From NCBI RefSeq assembly GCF_017795885.1, contig NZ_CP059297.1:1431001-1495000 (forward strand): a stretch of 64,000 nucleotides of DNA. The letters run 5' to 3'. The position numbers and the translations under genes are program-made. Source of the DNA: Brevundimonas sp. AJA228-03. GTDB taxonomy: Bacteria > Pseudomonadota > Alphaproteobacteria > Caulobacterales > Caulobacteraceae. The notes beneath the pieces are model-generated. The model searched no databases, was not told the origin of the DNA, and saw nothing but the letters and a program-made list of their open reading frames with translations. This document shows, one piece after another, positions 1-11,651 of this stretch; the first letter of the stretch is position 1; every line of letters starts with the position of its first letter.

Positions 1-757
1 GGTCGAGGCGCTGGAGCGGTTCCGCGAGGAGACCGGGGCGCTGAAGGACCTGAGCTTCGACACCATCGCAGGCGTCGGCCCGAACGCCGCCTTGCCCCAC
101 TACAAGCCCGTGACGCGGACGATCCGCAAGATGGAGCCGGGGTCGCTGCTGCTGGTCGACGGCGGCGGACAGTATCTGGACGGGACGACCGACGTGACCC
201 GGACCGTGGCCATCGGCGAGCCCTCGGCCGATCAGCGGCGCATGTTCACCCTGGTGCTCAGGGCGCATATCGCCATGGCCGTGATCCGCTTCCCGGCGGG
301 CACCAGCGGCCATCAGCTCGACGCCCTGGCCCGCGCGCCGATGTGGATGGCGGGGCTGGATTACGACCACGGCACCGGTCACGGCGTCGGCAGCTATCTG
401 GGGGTCCACGAGGGGCCGCAGCGGATCGCCAAGGCGGTGAACAGCCAGCCGCTGCTGACCGGCATGATCCTGTCGAACGAACCGGGCTACTACCGCGAAG
501 GGCACTGGGGCATCCGCATCGAGACGCTTCAGGTGGTCACACCGCCCGAGCCGATCCCCGGGGGCGAGCGGCCGATGCACGGGTTCGAACAACTGACCTT
601 CGCGCCGCTGGACCGGCGGCTGATCGACGTCGATCTGCTGACGGCCGGGGAACGGGCCTATGTCGACGCCTATCATGCCGAGACCCTGGCCAGGGTCGGT
701 CCGCTGCTGGACGGCGAGGTCCGGGGGTGGCTGGAGCGCCAGTGCGCGCCGCTTTGA
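1..757 (+). CDS. M24 family aminopeptidase P-like (Xaa-Pro aminopeptidase), 3' part
   Basis: This is the C-terminal 251 residues of a creatinase/aminopeptidase P-type metallopeptidase that removes N-terminal residues preceding proline in the cytoplasm. The frame is open from base 2, so the gene starts outside the window. The five expected dinuclear-metal ligands are visible: Asp in LLLVDGGG, Asp in TTDVTRT, His in GTGHGVG, Glu in LSNEPGYY and Glu in IRIETLQ. The start DTIAGVGPNAALPHY is the usual opening of the catalytic domain. The C-terminal extension after the last Glu fits the longer M24B enzymes with a small additional domain. Assignment to the family is firm; substrate is inferred from the family. 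Confidence 0.9.
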   Translation, partial: VEALERFREETGALKDLSFDTIAGVGPNAALPHYKPVTRTIRKMEPGSLLLVDGGGQYLDGTTDVTRTVAIGEPSADQRRMFTLVLRAHIAMAVIRFPAGTSGHQLDALARAPMWMAGLDYDHGTGHGVGSYLGVHEGPQRIAKAVNSQPLLTGMILSNEPGYYREGHWGIRIETLQVVTPPEPIPGGERPMHGFEQLTFAPLDRRLIDVDLLTAGERAYVDAYHAETLARVGPLLDGEVRGWLERQCAPL

Positions 758-791
758 GGGCTGTCGGACGCATGGTAGAAGAGGGTCCACC

Positions 792-983
792 ATGCTGAAC
801 ATCAAGAACCCCGGGACACACAGTCTGGCCGGGGAGCGGGCGACGCGGCGCGGCGAAAACCTGACCACGGCGGACGATATCATGGCGCTGGTGCAGTCGA
901 TCCAACCGCATCTGACCCCTCTGGAGCCCGGCGAAGACCCGACGGCGTTTCTCTTTGACCCGGAAACGGGGCTCCCCGGTTGA
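792..983 (+). CDS. VapB/PSK-type antitoxin-like small protein, probably shortened
   Basis: A 63-residue protein opening with MLNIKNPGTHSLAGERA, the typical opening of Rv0623/PSK-type VapB antitoxins (MALNIKDPE...LA.ELA). It ends with DPETGLPG, resembling their usual D..GLP terminus. Most family members are about 80 residues, so the middle appears shortened. Its stop overlaps the TTG that would start a vapC remnant, the usual coupling of vapBC pairs. No intact toxin partner remains. Identification rests on the N- and C-terminal motifs and the downstream remnant, so confidence is moderate. Confidence 0.6.
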   Translation: MLNIKNPGTHSLAGERATRRGENLTTADDIMALVQSIQPHLTPLEPGEDPTAFLFDPETGLPG

Positions 984-1081
984 TCGTCGACAGTTCGGCG
1001 CCGGTCGCGGTCATCTTCGGCGAACCCCTGCTGTTCAAGGGAGATGACTTCTCCCGGACCGATATCGTCTCCGCGCTTTGA
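980..1081 (+). pseudogene. vapC PIN-domain toxin remnant with internal deletion
   Basis: A 33-residue frame overlaps the vapB-like stop. Its first half, [16 protein letters not shown], is the canonical N-terminus of VapC PIN ribonucleases, including the first catalytic Asp. Its second half, [17 protein letters not shown], is the canonical C-terminus (LLFKG.DF..TDI). The roughly 100 residues between, with the other acidic residues, are missing while the frame is kept. This indicates an in-frame internal deletion that inactivated the toxin. Seen directly: the two fused motifs. Inferred: the loss of activity. Confidence 0.75.
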
Positions 1082-1139
1082 CCTTGCATCCGGCGCGGCC
1101 GACCCCGATCTCAGGCTTTCAGAAAATGGAGACCGCCCC

Positions 1140-4495
<3,356 letters not shown>

Positions 4496-4553
4496 TTAAT
4501 CTGACGCGGCGGCCTGCGCCGTCTATTGCGGGCTGGCTCTTTCAGGAAACCCC

Positions 4554-5522
4554 ATGTCCCTTTCGTTCCGTACCCTGGCCCTGACGACCGCCGTCGTCCT
4601 CCTGTCGTCGTGCGCGGCCATGACCGACGTGGAGACGCCCGCGGCCCCGAACCCGACACCGTCGGTGGCCACGTCCTACGACCAGCTGCTGGCAGACGTC
4701 CGCATCCTGTCGGCGGACGATATGGAGGGACGTGACACCGGCAGCGCGGGCGGCGAGCGGGCACGGGCCTATATCGTGTCGCGGCTCGAGGCCCTGGGGA
4801 TCGCCGCGCCGCCGGTCGGTCGCCTGCAGCCCTGGACAGCCCAGGGCCGGACCCGTGCGGGGCCCAGGTCCTACAATGGCATCAATGTGCTGGGTCTGGT
4901 CGAGGGGACGCGGGTGCCGGACCGCTATATCGTCGTGACCGCCCACTACGACCACGTCGGCGTCAACGAGGGCCTGATCTACAACGGGGCCGACGACAAT
5001 GCCTCGGGTGTTGCGACCCTGCTGGAGATCGCCGCGCGGCTGAAGGATGCGCCCCCTGAGCACAGCGTGATCTTCGTGGCCTTCGACGGCGAGGAGCATG
5101 GCCTGCTCGGGGCCAAACATTTCGTCGAGGCCCCGCCGGTGCCGCTGTCGTCCATCGCCATGAACCTGAATTTCGACATGACCGCGCGCGCCGAGACCGA
5201 TGGCCATCTGTGGGTCACCGGCACCTATCAGAATCCGACCTTCCGCCCGATCCTCGAAGGCATCCCGGCCAATGGCACGGTGTCGCTGGCGTTCGGGAAG
5301 GACACGCCCCAGGACACGGGCAGGGACAACTGGGTCCAAGCCTCGGACCAGGGCCCGTTCTTCACGGCGGGCGTGCCCTTCCTGTATCTCGGCGTCAACT
5401 ACCACCCCGACTACCATCGGCCGTCGGACGATTTCGAGCGAATCACGCCGGCGGTCTTCATCAGTTCGACCGAACTGTCGGTGTCTGCCTTCCGGGCACT
5501 GGACCGGTCGCTGGATCGTTGA
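4554..5522 (+). CDS. M28 family metallopeptidase lipoprotein
   Basis: A 322-residue exported zinc aminopeptidase of the M28 family. The N-terminus has a lipoprotein signal with lipobox LLSSC (Cys20), so it is probably membrane-anchored in the periplasm. Catalytic and metal residues are visible: His131 in AHYDHVG, Asp in GADDNASG (147/148), the Glu pair in DGEEHGLLG (180-181), Asp208 in NFDM, and a late His in NYHPDYHRPSDD. All residues required for activity appear present. It stands alone, 97 bases from ligA, reading away from it. The substrate is presumably small peptides. Confidence 0.9.
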   Translation: MSLSFRTLALTTAVVLLSSCAAMTDVETPAAPNPTPSVATSYDQLLADVRILSADDMEGRDTGSAGGERARAYIVSRLEALGIAAPPVGRLQPWTAQGRTRAGPRSYNGINVLGLVEGTRVPDRYIVVTAHYDHVGVNEGLIYNGADDNASGVATLLEIAARLKDAPPEHSVIFVAFDGEEHGLLGAKHFVEAPPVPLSSIAMNLNFDMTARAETDGHLWVTGTYQNPTFRPILEGIPANGTVSLAFGKDTPQDTGRDNWVQASDQGPFFTAGVPFLYLGVNYHPDYHRPSDDFERITPAVFISSTELSVSAFRALDRSLDR

Positions 5523-5608
5523 TCCGCAGGCGACTTTCGGACGCAAAGATAGGGCTTGCGCGTCGTCCCGGTTTGGCGTTTTCGTCGCCAAAGTGACCGG
5601 GACGTGAC

Positions 5609-6238
5609 ATGACTGTGACAACCACCAACGCCTTCGACCTTCAGCGTATCCAGCTGATCCGCAAATGGGTGCTGGGGCTGGCCTTGCTGGCCGCCGTCGC
5701 CCTGGCCTTTGTCTCGTCGTCGCCGTGGGTCGGGCAGCCGCTTTCCGAGGGCATCGAATCGGTCGGTCTGGGGGCCATCGTCATCAGCATCGTCGGCCGG
5801 GCCTGGTGCTCGCTCTATATCGGCGGGCGCAAGAAGGCCGAGATCGTTTCCACCGGTCCCTATTCGATCAGCCGCAATCCGCTTTATGTCTTCAGCTACT
5901 TCGGCGCGGTCGGCGTCGGTGCCCAGACGGGCAGTGTCACGATGGCCGTCCTGTTCGTGGTGATCGCCGTGGCGGTGTTCCACTTCACCATCCGCCAGGA
6001 AGAGGCCTGGTTGACGGCCGAGTTCGGCGATCCCTATCGCGCCTATATGGCGCGCACGCCGCGCCTCGGGCCCGATTTCGGCAAGTGGCACGACAACGTC
6101 GAGCTGACGATCCGGCCCCGGTTCTTCCTGACCACGATCCGCGACGGGCTGGCCTTTCTTCTGGCCGTGCCGATCTTCAAGGGCGTCGACTGGGCCCAGG
6201 CGCAGGGCTGGCTGCCGATCCTGATCCATCTGCCCTGA
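5609..6238 (+). CDS. Isoprenylcysteine carboxyl methyltransferase (ICMT)-like membrane protein
   Basis: A 209-residue integral membrane protein with hydrophobic segments near residues 20-40, 48-65, 95-125 and 175-190. It carries the ICMT/phospholipid methyltransferase signature GPY(S)ISRNPLYV, followed by RQEEAWLTAEFGDPYRAYMART, the usual cofactor-binding C-terminal region. It is therefore a predicted SAM-dependent membrane methyltransferase; bacterial substrates of this group are mostly unknown. A clearly related paralogue lies in the conjugative element at 47059-47682, sharing the block VGRAWCSLYIGGRKKAEIV exactly. The ATG follows 8 bases after a ggga-containing site. Confidence 0.8.
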   Translation: MTVTTTNAFDLQRIQLIRKWVLGLALLAAVALAFVSSSPWVGQPLSEGIESVGLGAIVISIVGRAWCSLYIGGRKKAEIVSTGPYSISRNPLYVFSYFGAVGVGAQTGSVTMAVLFVVIAVAVFHFTIRQEEAWLTAEFGDPYRAYMARTPRLGPDFGKWHDNVELTIRPRFFLTTIRDGLAFLLAVPIFKGVDWAQAQGWLPILIHLP

Positions 6239-6296
6239 CACAGGCTGGACGGCCGCCGCGCCGCGTGGTCCTGTCGACGCCGGTCCTGGAGACACC

Positions 6297-6842
6297 ATGC
6301 GCACGTCGTTCATCTTGGCATTCACCATCGCAGGGCTCGGGCTTGCGGGCTGCGATCTGACAGCGCCATCGAAGGTGAAGGATGGCGACGGGGCGGTGGA
6401 GGTAGCCACGCCCCGCGCCGGTGCCTTCGCCCACAGCCAGACCGGCGACCTGTCCGGCTATTACAATCCGGGGGCGCAGGTCGGGCCTGACGACTTTCAG
6501 CTGATGACGGTCTTCGTGGGCCAGGAACCGGAGTTCAAGACCTGGGAGGCGGGCCAGAGAAGCACGACCTTCGCACCGGTCATGCTGGAGTTCTCGGTGC
6601 CGGGCGAGACGACCGAGCGCGTCCTGCCCGACAGCTATTCCGTCAGCGACGACCGGATCCGCATGACGGGGACCAGTCCCGGGCATGGGCGAGTCACCTT
6701 CGATGCCCGGCTGGATCAGGGGGCCCTGTCCACCGCACGCCGGAACCTGGGGGAGGGCGAGGCCTCTGCCATGACCGCCACCGTCACCATCGGTGACCGC
6801 AGCTACACCGGGATGAAGTTCGCCTGGTCCGGCGGGGACTGA
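6297..6842 (+). CDS. Hypothetical lipoprotein
   Basis: A 181-residue protein with signal peptide MRTSFILAFTIAGLGLAGC and lipobox LAGC (Cys19), so a predicted lipoprotein. The mature part contains DLSGYYNPG early and beta-rich, polar sequence without a domain I can name. A final KFAWSGGD follows VTIGDRSYTGM. It is 58 bases downstream of the ICMT-like gene, could be co-transcribed with it, and is followed by a hairpin terminator. No function is proposed. Confidence 0.8.
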   Translation: MRTSFILAFTIAGLGLAGCDLTAPSKVKDGDGAVEVATPRAGAFAHSQTGDLSGYYNPGAQVGPDDFQLMTVFVGQEPEFKTWEAGQRSTTFAPVMLEFSVPGETTERVLPDSYSVSDDRIRMTGTSPGHGRVTFDARLDQGALSTARRNLGEGEASAMTATVTIGDRSYTGMKFAWSGGD

Positions 6843-6846
6843 CGAA

Positions 6847-6874
6847 AAAGGCGGCCCCGGGGGGGACCGCCTTT
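6847..6874 (+). terminator. Hairpin terminator after the lipoprotein gene
   Basis: AAAGGCGG and CCGCCTTT form a perfect 8-bp stem around a C/G-rich loop, starting 5 bases after the stop codon of the lipoprotein gene. The right arm ends in TTT, consistent with a weak intrinsic terminator. Confidence 0.65.
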
Positions 6875-6897
6875 CCGGCTGGATCTAGGGTCCGGAC

Positions 6898-7330
6898 TCA
6901 TTTGGCCCAGAGTGTGATGGCGGCGACGATGCAGAGGCCTGCGAGGTAGTTCCTGGCGGTCTTGTCGTATCGGGTGGCGATGGCGCGGAAGTCCTTGAGG
7001 CGGCAGAAGGCGCGTTCGACGGCGTTTCTGAGCCTGTAGGCTGTGGCGTCGAACGGGTGTCGGTTCACGCGATTGATCTTGTTCGGGATCACGGGTGTCG
7101 TGCCGCGTTCGATCAGCATTCGACGCAGGGCGTCGCCGTCGTAGGCCCTGTCTGCGAGCAGGTGCAGGCTGGGTCGGCTGGCGACGATCAGGTCGTGGGC
7201 GGCCACGATGTCGGAGGCCTGGCCGGGCGAGAGTTGAACGACGCGAGGCCTGCCCGTCTCGTCCACCAGCATGTGGACCTTGGTCGTCCGACCGCCGCGC
7301 GACCGGCCTATGGCGTGAGCTGAGCCCCCC
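6898..7330 (-). CDS. IS5-family transposase, OrfB part (made by -1 frameshift)
   Basis: The C-terminal half of the transposase starts functionally at the frameshift with SAHAIGRSRGG. It carries the second catalytic Asp in LLADRAYDGDALR and the catalytic Glu with its Y/R context in NAVERAFCRLKDFR, ending AGLCIVAAITLWAK. It has no convincing start of its own: the frame is open upstream to 7521, but only the part after the slippery G run aligns with transposases. It completes the DDE triad begun in OrfA. Confidence 0.85.
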
Positions 7331-7655
7331 CTTTTGCGCCCGCCGCCGAGCGGTGCGCCTTGACCGAGGTCGAGTCGATCATGGCCGTCACCGGCGGGTC
7401 GGCCGCCTCGCCGAGCGACGCCAGGATCCGCTGCCACAGACCTCGCTTGCTCCAGCGATTGTAACGGTTGAACACCGTCGTATAGGGCCCATAGACGTCC
7501 GGAAGAGCGCGCCAGCGACACCCCTCGCGCAGCCGATGAACGATACCCGAGATCACCCGGCGATCATCCACCCGCCGCTTGCCCGTATAGACCTTGGGGA
7601 TGTGCGGCTCGATCACAGCCCACTGCGCGTCCGACAACCAGAAATGATCCGCCAT
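7308..7655 (-). CDS. IS5-family transposase, OrfA part
   Basis: The 115-residue N-terminal half of the IS5-group transposase: MADHFWLSDAQWAVIEPH, the helix-turn-helix region, and the first catalytic Asp in MIDSTSVKAHRSAAGAKGG. Reading continues into OrfB by a -1 shift at the run of seven G (plus strand C7, 7325-7331) directly after AAAA. This is the programmed slippery site typical of IS427-like elements. Both halves appear intact, so the element may be active. Confidence 0.9.
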   Translation of the reverse strand: MADHFWLSDAQWAVIEPHIPKVYTGKRRVDDRRVISGIVHRLREGCRWRALPDVYGPYTTVFNRYNRWSKRGLWQRILASLGEAADPPVTAMIDSTSVKAHRSAAGAKGGAQLTP

Positions 7656-7717
7656 GATTCAAGCCTCCTCAGAAGCTTGAATCACAACAGCCAGATCAAC
7701 TCAATTGGGTACAGACC

Positions 7718-8167
7718 CTAGTTGACCGTCGCCTTGACGATCTTGCCCGGATCGCGGGGCGGTTCGCCCTTGGGCAGGGCGTCGACGTGGTCCATGCCCT
7801 CGATCACCTCGCCCCAGACTGTGTACTGGCCGTCCAGGAAGGTGGCGTTGTCGAAGACGATGAAGAACTGGCTGTTGGCGCTATCCGGCTGGTTCGTGCG
7901 GGCCATGGAGCAGATGCCGCGCACGTGCGGTTCGCTGGAGAATTCGGCCTTCAGGTTCGGCTTGCTGGAGCCCGAAGTGCCCGTGCCGGTCGGATCGCCG
8001 CCCTGGGCCATGAAGCCGGGGATCACGCGGTGGAAGACCACGCCGTCATAGAAGCCTTCGCTCGCCAGCTCGGTGATGCGGGTCACGTGGCCGGGGGCGA
8101 GGTCGGGGCGCAGCTTGATGACGACGTCGCCGGTTTCGAGAGTCAGGGTCAGGGTCTGGTCGGCCAT
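7718..8167 (-). CDS. Cyclophilin-type peptidyl-prolyl cis-trans isomerase
   Basis: A 149-residue cytoplasmic cyclophilin that catalyses proline isomerisation in proteins. Core motifs are present: FYDGVVFHRVIPGFMAQGGDPTGTGTSG with the catalytic Arg, the SMART-like SMARTNQPDSANSQFFI, and the C-terminal LDGQYTVWGEVIEGMD. No signal peptide is seen. The start at 8167 (MADQTL) is chosen because GGAG lies 9 bases upstream; the frame is open further but upstream sequence is repeat DNA. The stop codon is formed partly by the end of the adjoining insertion sequence. Confidence 0.93.
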   Translation of the reverse strand: MADQTLTLTLETGDVVIKLRPDLAPGHVTRITELASEGFYDGVVFHRVIPGFMAQGGDPTGTGTSGSSKPNLKAEFSSEPHVRGICSMARTNQPDSANSQFFIVFDNATFLDGQYTVWGEVIEGMDHVDALPKGEPPRDPGKIVKATVN

Positions 8168-8209
8168 CGGGCGCTCCATATTCGAATGAGCCGCGTCCAT
8201 ACTATCCCG

Positions 8210-8236
8210 CTCATCCCGGCGAAAGCCGGGATCCAG
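8210..8236 (+). repeat. REP-like palindromic repeat, copy 1
   Basis: A 27-bp unit reading ctcatcccggcgaaagccgg followed by gatccag. The arms CCCGGC and GCCGGG form a small hairpin around GAAA. It lies in the divergent spacer between the cyclophilin gene and rlmE. The same unit recurs in inverted orientation at 8307-8333 with one mismatch. Such units are dispersed in many alphaproteobacterial genomes. Confidence 0.75.
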
Positions 8237-8306
8237 CCCTTTCGCAAGCAACAGGTGCGCGGGATTGCCGGATGTGCGAGTTCGTTCTGACCGGTCGCCC
8301 AAGGAA

Positions 8307-8333
8307 CTGGGTCCCGGCTTTCGCCGGGATGAG
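8307..8333 (-). repeat. REP-like palindromic repeat, copy 2 (inverted)
   Basis: This is the inverted copy of the unit at 8210-8236, identical at 26 of 27 positions. The pair is separated by 70 bp and could fold into one long cruciform as well as into two small hairpins. Confidence 0.75.
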
Positions 8334-8348
8334 CGGAGAAGATTTTTC

Positions 8349-9071
8349 ATGAACGATGACGAGAAGCCCGCGCCGCCTCCCGAAGCGCGCCGCCGCATGG
8401 TCAAGCCGCCGACCGGCGGCACGGCCCAGGGGCGCGGCATGGGCACCCAGATCAAGACGGCCGACAAGAAGTCGATGTCCTCGATCCAGTGGATCAAGCG
8501 CCAGCTGGCCGACCCCTGGTCGGAAAAGGCCCGCGCCGAGGGCTGGCGCAGTCGGGCGGCCTTCAAGTTCAGCGAGATCGACGACCGGTTCCATCTGGTC
8601 AGGAAGGGCTCGCGCGTCATCGACCTTGGGGCCGCGCCCGGCGGCTGGGTCCAGGTGTGCGTCAATCGCGGAGCCTCGGCGGTGGTCGGGGTCGATCTGC
8701 TGCCGATCGAGCCGATCCCGGGCTCGACCCTGATCCAGGCCGATTTCACCGATCCCGGCGTGGACCAGCAGCTGATCGAGGCGCTGGGCGGCCCCCCCGA
8801 CCTGGTGCTGTCGGACATGGCCCACAACACCGTCGGCCATCGCCAGACCGATCACCTGAAGATCATCGCCCTGATCGAGATCGCCTCGGATTTCGCCATC
8901 CGCACACTGCGGCCCGGCGGGTCGTTCGTGACCAAGAACTTCCAGGGCGGCGATGCCGGCCGGGTGCTGGCCGAGCTGCGCGCCGCCTTCCAGGAGGTGA
9001 AATACGTCAAGCCCGCCGCCAGCCGGAAGGGCTCGTCCGAGGTCTATCTGGTGGCGCTGAACAGGAAGTAG
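8349..9071 (+). CDS. rlmE: 23S rRNA (uridine-2'-O)-methyltransferase RlmE (FtsJ)
   Basis: A 240-residue SAM-dependent methyltransferase of the FtsJ family, which 2'-O-methylates U2552 of 23S rRNA late in 50S assembly. The SAM motif is VIDLGAAPGGW. The catalytic K-D-K-E tetrad is visible in WRSRAAFKFSEID, LSDMAHNTVGHRQTD, GGSFVTKNFQGG and RKGSSEVYLVA. An N-terminal basic extension of about 45 residues (EARRRMVKPPTGG...) is common in alphaproteobacterial members. The start at 8349 lies just after the REP-like repeat; in-frame upstream sequence is repeat DNA and not counted. Confidence 0.93.
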   Translation: MNDDEKPAPPPEARRRMVKPPTGGTAQGRGMGTQIKTADKKSMSSIQWIKRQLADPWSEKARAEGWRSRAAFKFSEIDDRFHLVRKGSRVIDLGAAPGGWVQVCVNRGASAVVGVDLLPIEPIPGSTLIQADFTDPGVDQQLIEALGGPPDLVLSDMAHNTVGHRQTDHLKIIALIEIASDFAIRTLRPGGSFVTKNFQGGDAGRVLAELRAAFQEVKYVKPAASRKGSSEVYLVALNRK

Positions 9072-9077
9072 CGGGCG

Positions 9078-9611
9078 TCAGGCCGTCTGGGCCGTCGCTC
9101 GCCGGGCTTCGTGGCCGGTCCAGATGCGGTCGTGGATGGCGAAGAACACCATCTGCACCAGGGGCTCGATGACCCCGACGGTCAGGGCGACGCGGATGTC
9201 CTGCGTGATCGCGAAGGCCACCGATACCGCCACCACGAAATGCATGATGCCGTAGGTCACGGTCTTGACCGCGATCTTCTTCAGCGAAGGCAGGGCATGG
9301 CTGTGGCCGTGGTGCCCGTGGGCGCGCGCCTGCTCATCGGCGTTCATCAGGTCCAGACGGGCGGTGAAGGCCTCGGCCGTCTCTTCCATGCCGCTGCGGC
9401 GACGACGGTGTTCGATCCGGTGCCAGATCCGGTCGTGGACGGAATAGGCGATGGTCTGGAAGAAGGGTTCGACCAGGCCGATGGCCAAGGCCATGCGCCA
9501 GTCGCGGGTAATGGCAAACGCCACCAGCATGGCCACGAGCAGATGCATCAGGCCGTAGCTGGCGATCTTCAGCGCAAGGCTGCGAACGGATCTGGCGAGT
9601 GCGGCGACCAT
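9078..9611 (-). CDS. Membrane protein with two DUF2061 domains
   Basis: A 177-residue protein made of two tandem copies of the DUF2061 unit. Copy one (about residues 8-66) reads LKIASYGLMHLLVAMLVAFAITRDWRMALAIGLVEPFFQTIAYSVHDRIWHR, and copy two (about 109-168) repeats this pattern with VKTVTYGIMHF...VEP-like IEPLVQMVFFAIHDRIW. A His-rich linker (HGHHGHSH) separates them. Each copy has two hydrophobic helices, so four membrane segments are predicted. The function of the family is unknown. It is convergent with rlmE. Confidence 0.82.
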   Translation of the reverse strand: MVAALARSVRSLALKIASYGLMHLLVAMLVAFAITRDWRMALAIGLVEPFFQTIAYSVHDRIWHRIEHRRRRSGMEETAEAFTARLDLMNADEQARAHGHHGHSHALPSLKKIAVKTVTYGIMHFVVAVSVAFAITQDIRVALTVGVIEPLVQMVFFAIHDRIWTGHEARRATAQTA

Positions 9612-9695
9612 GGACCTAGAATGTTAGCACAGGCTGAAAGATTCAAGTCCTGCTGAAAAGACTGGCTCGCATCGCGGGGTCCGGACGCGTCGTGG

Positions 9696-11205
<1,510 letters not shown>

Positions 11206-11210
11206 GGACG

Positions 11211-11627
11211 ATGGGCGACGCCTGGGTGCTGGTGACGACACCGGAGCTGACCATGCTGGCGGCGACGCTGGTGCTGGCCTTCGTATTGATCTTCCTGCCC
11301 GCCGCCGGGCGGACCATGGCCATTGGCCTCCTCTGGAACGCCGGTCCGCGCGACGGTGTGCCGACCCGGCCGGGCCTCATCACCCGGCGGCTGGAGCGGG
11401 CGCAGGCCAATATGTGGGAGACCCTGCCGCTGTTCATCGGCGCGGTTCTGATCGCCCATGTGACGGGCGAGGACGGCCCGCTGACCTTCTGGGGGACCCA
11501 GGCCTTCTTCTGGGCGCGACTGGTCTATATTCCGATCTACGCCTTCGGGGTGCCGTTCGTGCGGTCCCTCGTCTGGCTGATCGCGATGGGCGGCCTGGTG
11601 GCCATCTTCGTCGCCCTTTTCACCTGA
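11211..11627 (+). CDS. MAPEG-family membrane protein
   Basis: A 138-residue protein with four hydrophobic helices and the MAPEG pattern RLERAQANMWETLPLFIGAVL followed by FWARLVYIPIYAFGVP. MAPEG members (glutathione transferase-like and leukotriene C4 synthase-like) are trimeric membrane proteins; most bacterial ones have no known substrate. The ATG at 11211 is chosen over the GTG at 11202, which overlaps the guaB stop codon. It lies between guaB and the rsmB-like gene and is probably co-transcribed. Confidence 0.85.
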   Translation: MGDAWVLVTTPELTMLAATLVLAFVLIFLPAAGRTMAIGLLWNAGPRDGVPTRPGLITRRLERAQANMWETLPLFIGAVLIAHVTGEDGPLTFWGTQAFFWARLVYIPIYAFGVPFVRSLVWLIAMGGLVAIFVALFT

Positions 11628-11651
11628 ACAGCCTGAACTGAACGCCCTGAT

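Larger units (their letters stand above)
6888..7718 (-). mobile_element. IS5-family (IS427-like) insertion sequence, 831 bp, complete
   Basis: Both ends carry imperfect terminal inverted repeats: left gggtccggactcatttg and, read inward from the right, gggtctgtacccaattg. The element is flanked by a TA duplication (6886-6887 and 7719-7720), as expected for this group, within a CTAG target. It encodes a DDE transposase on the minus strand in two overlapping frames joined by a predicted -1 frameshift. The right boundary falls on the stop codon of the neighbouring cyclophilin gene. Confidence 0.9.

Noticed and set aside
1044..1139. Upstream extension of the aldo/keto reductase
   Set aside because: It overlaps the vapC remnant and is not part of the fold; the start at 1140 has a good ribosome site.
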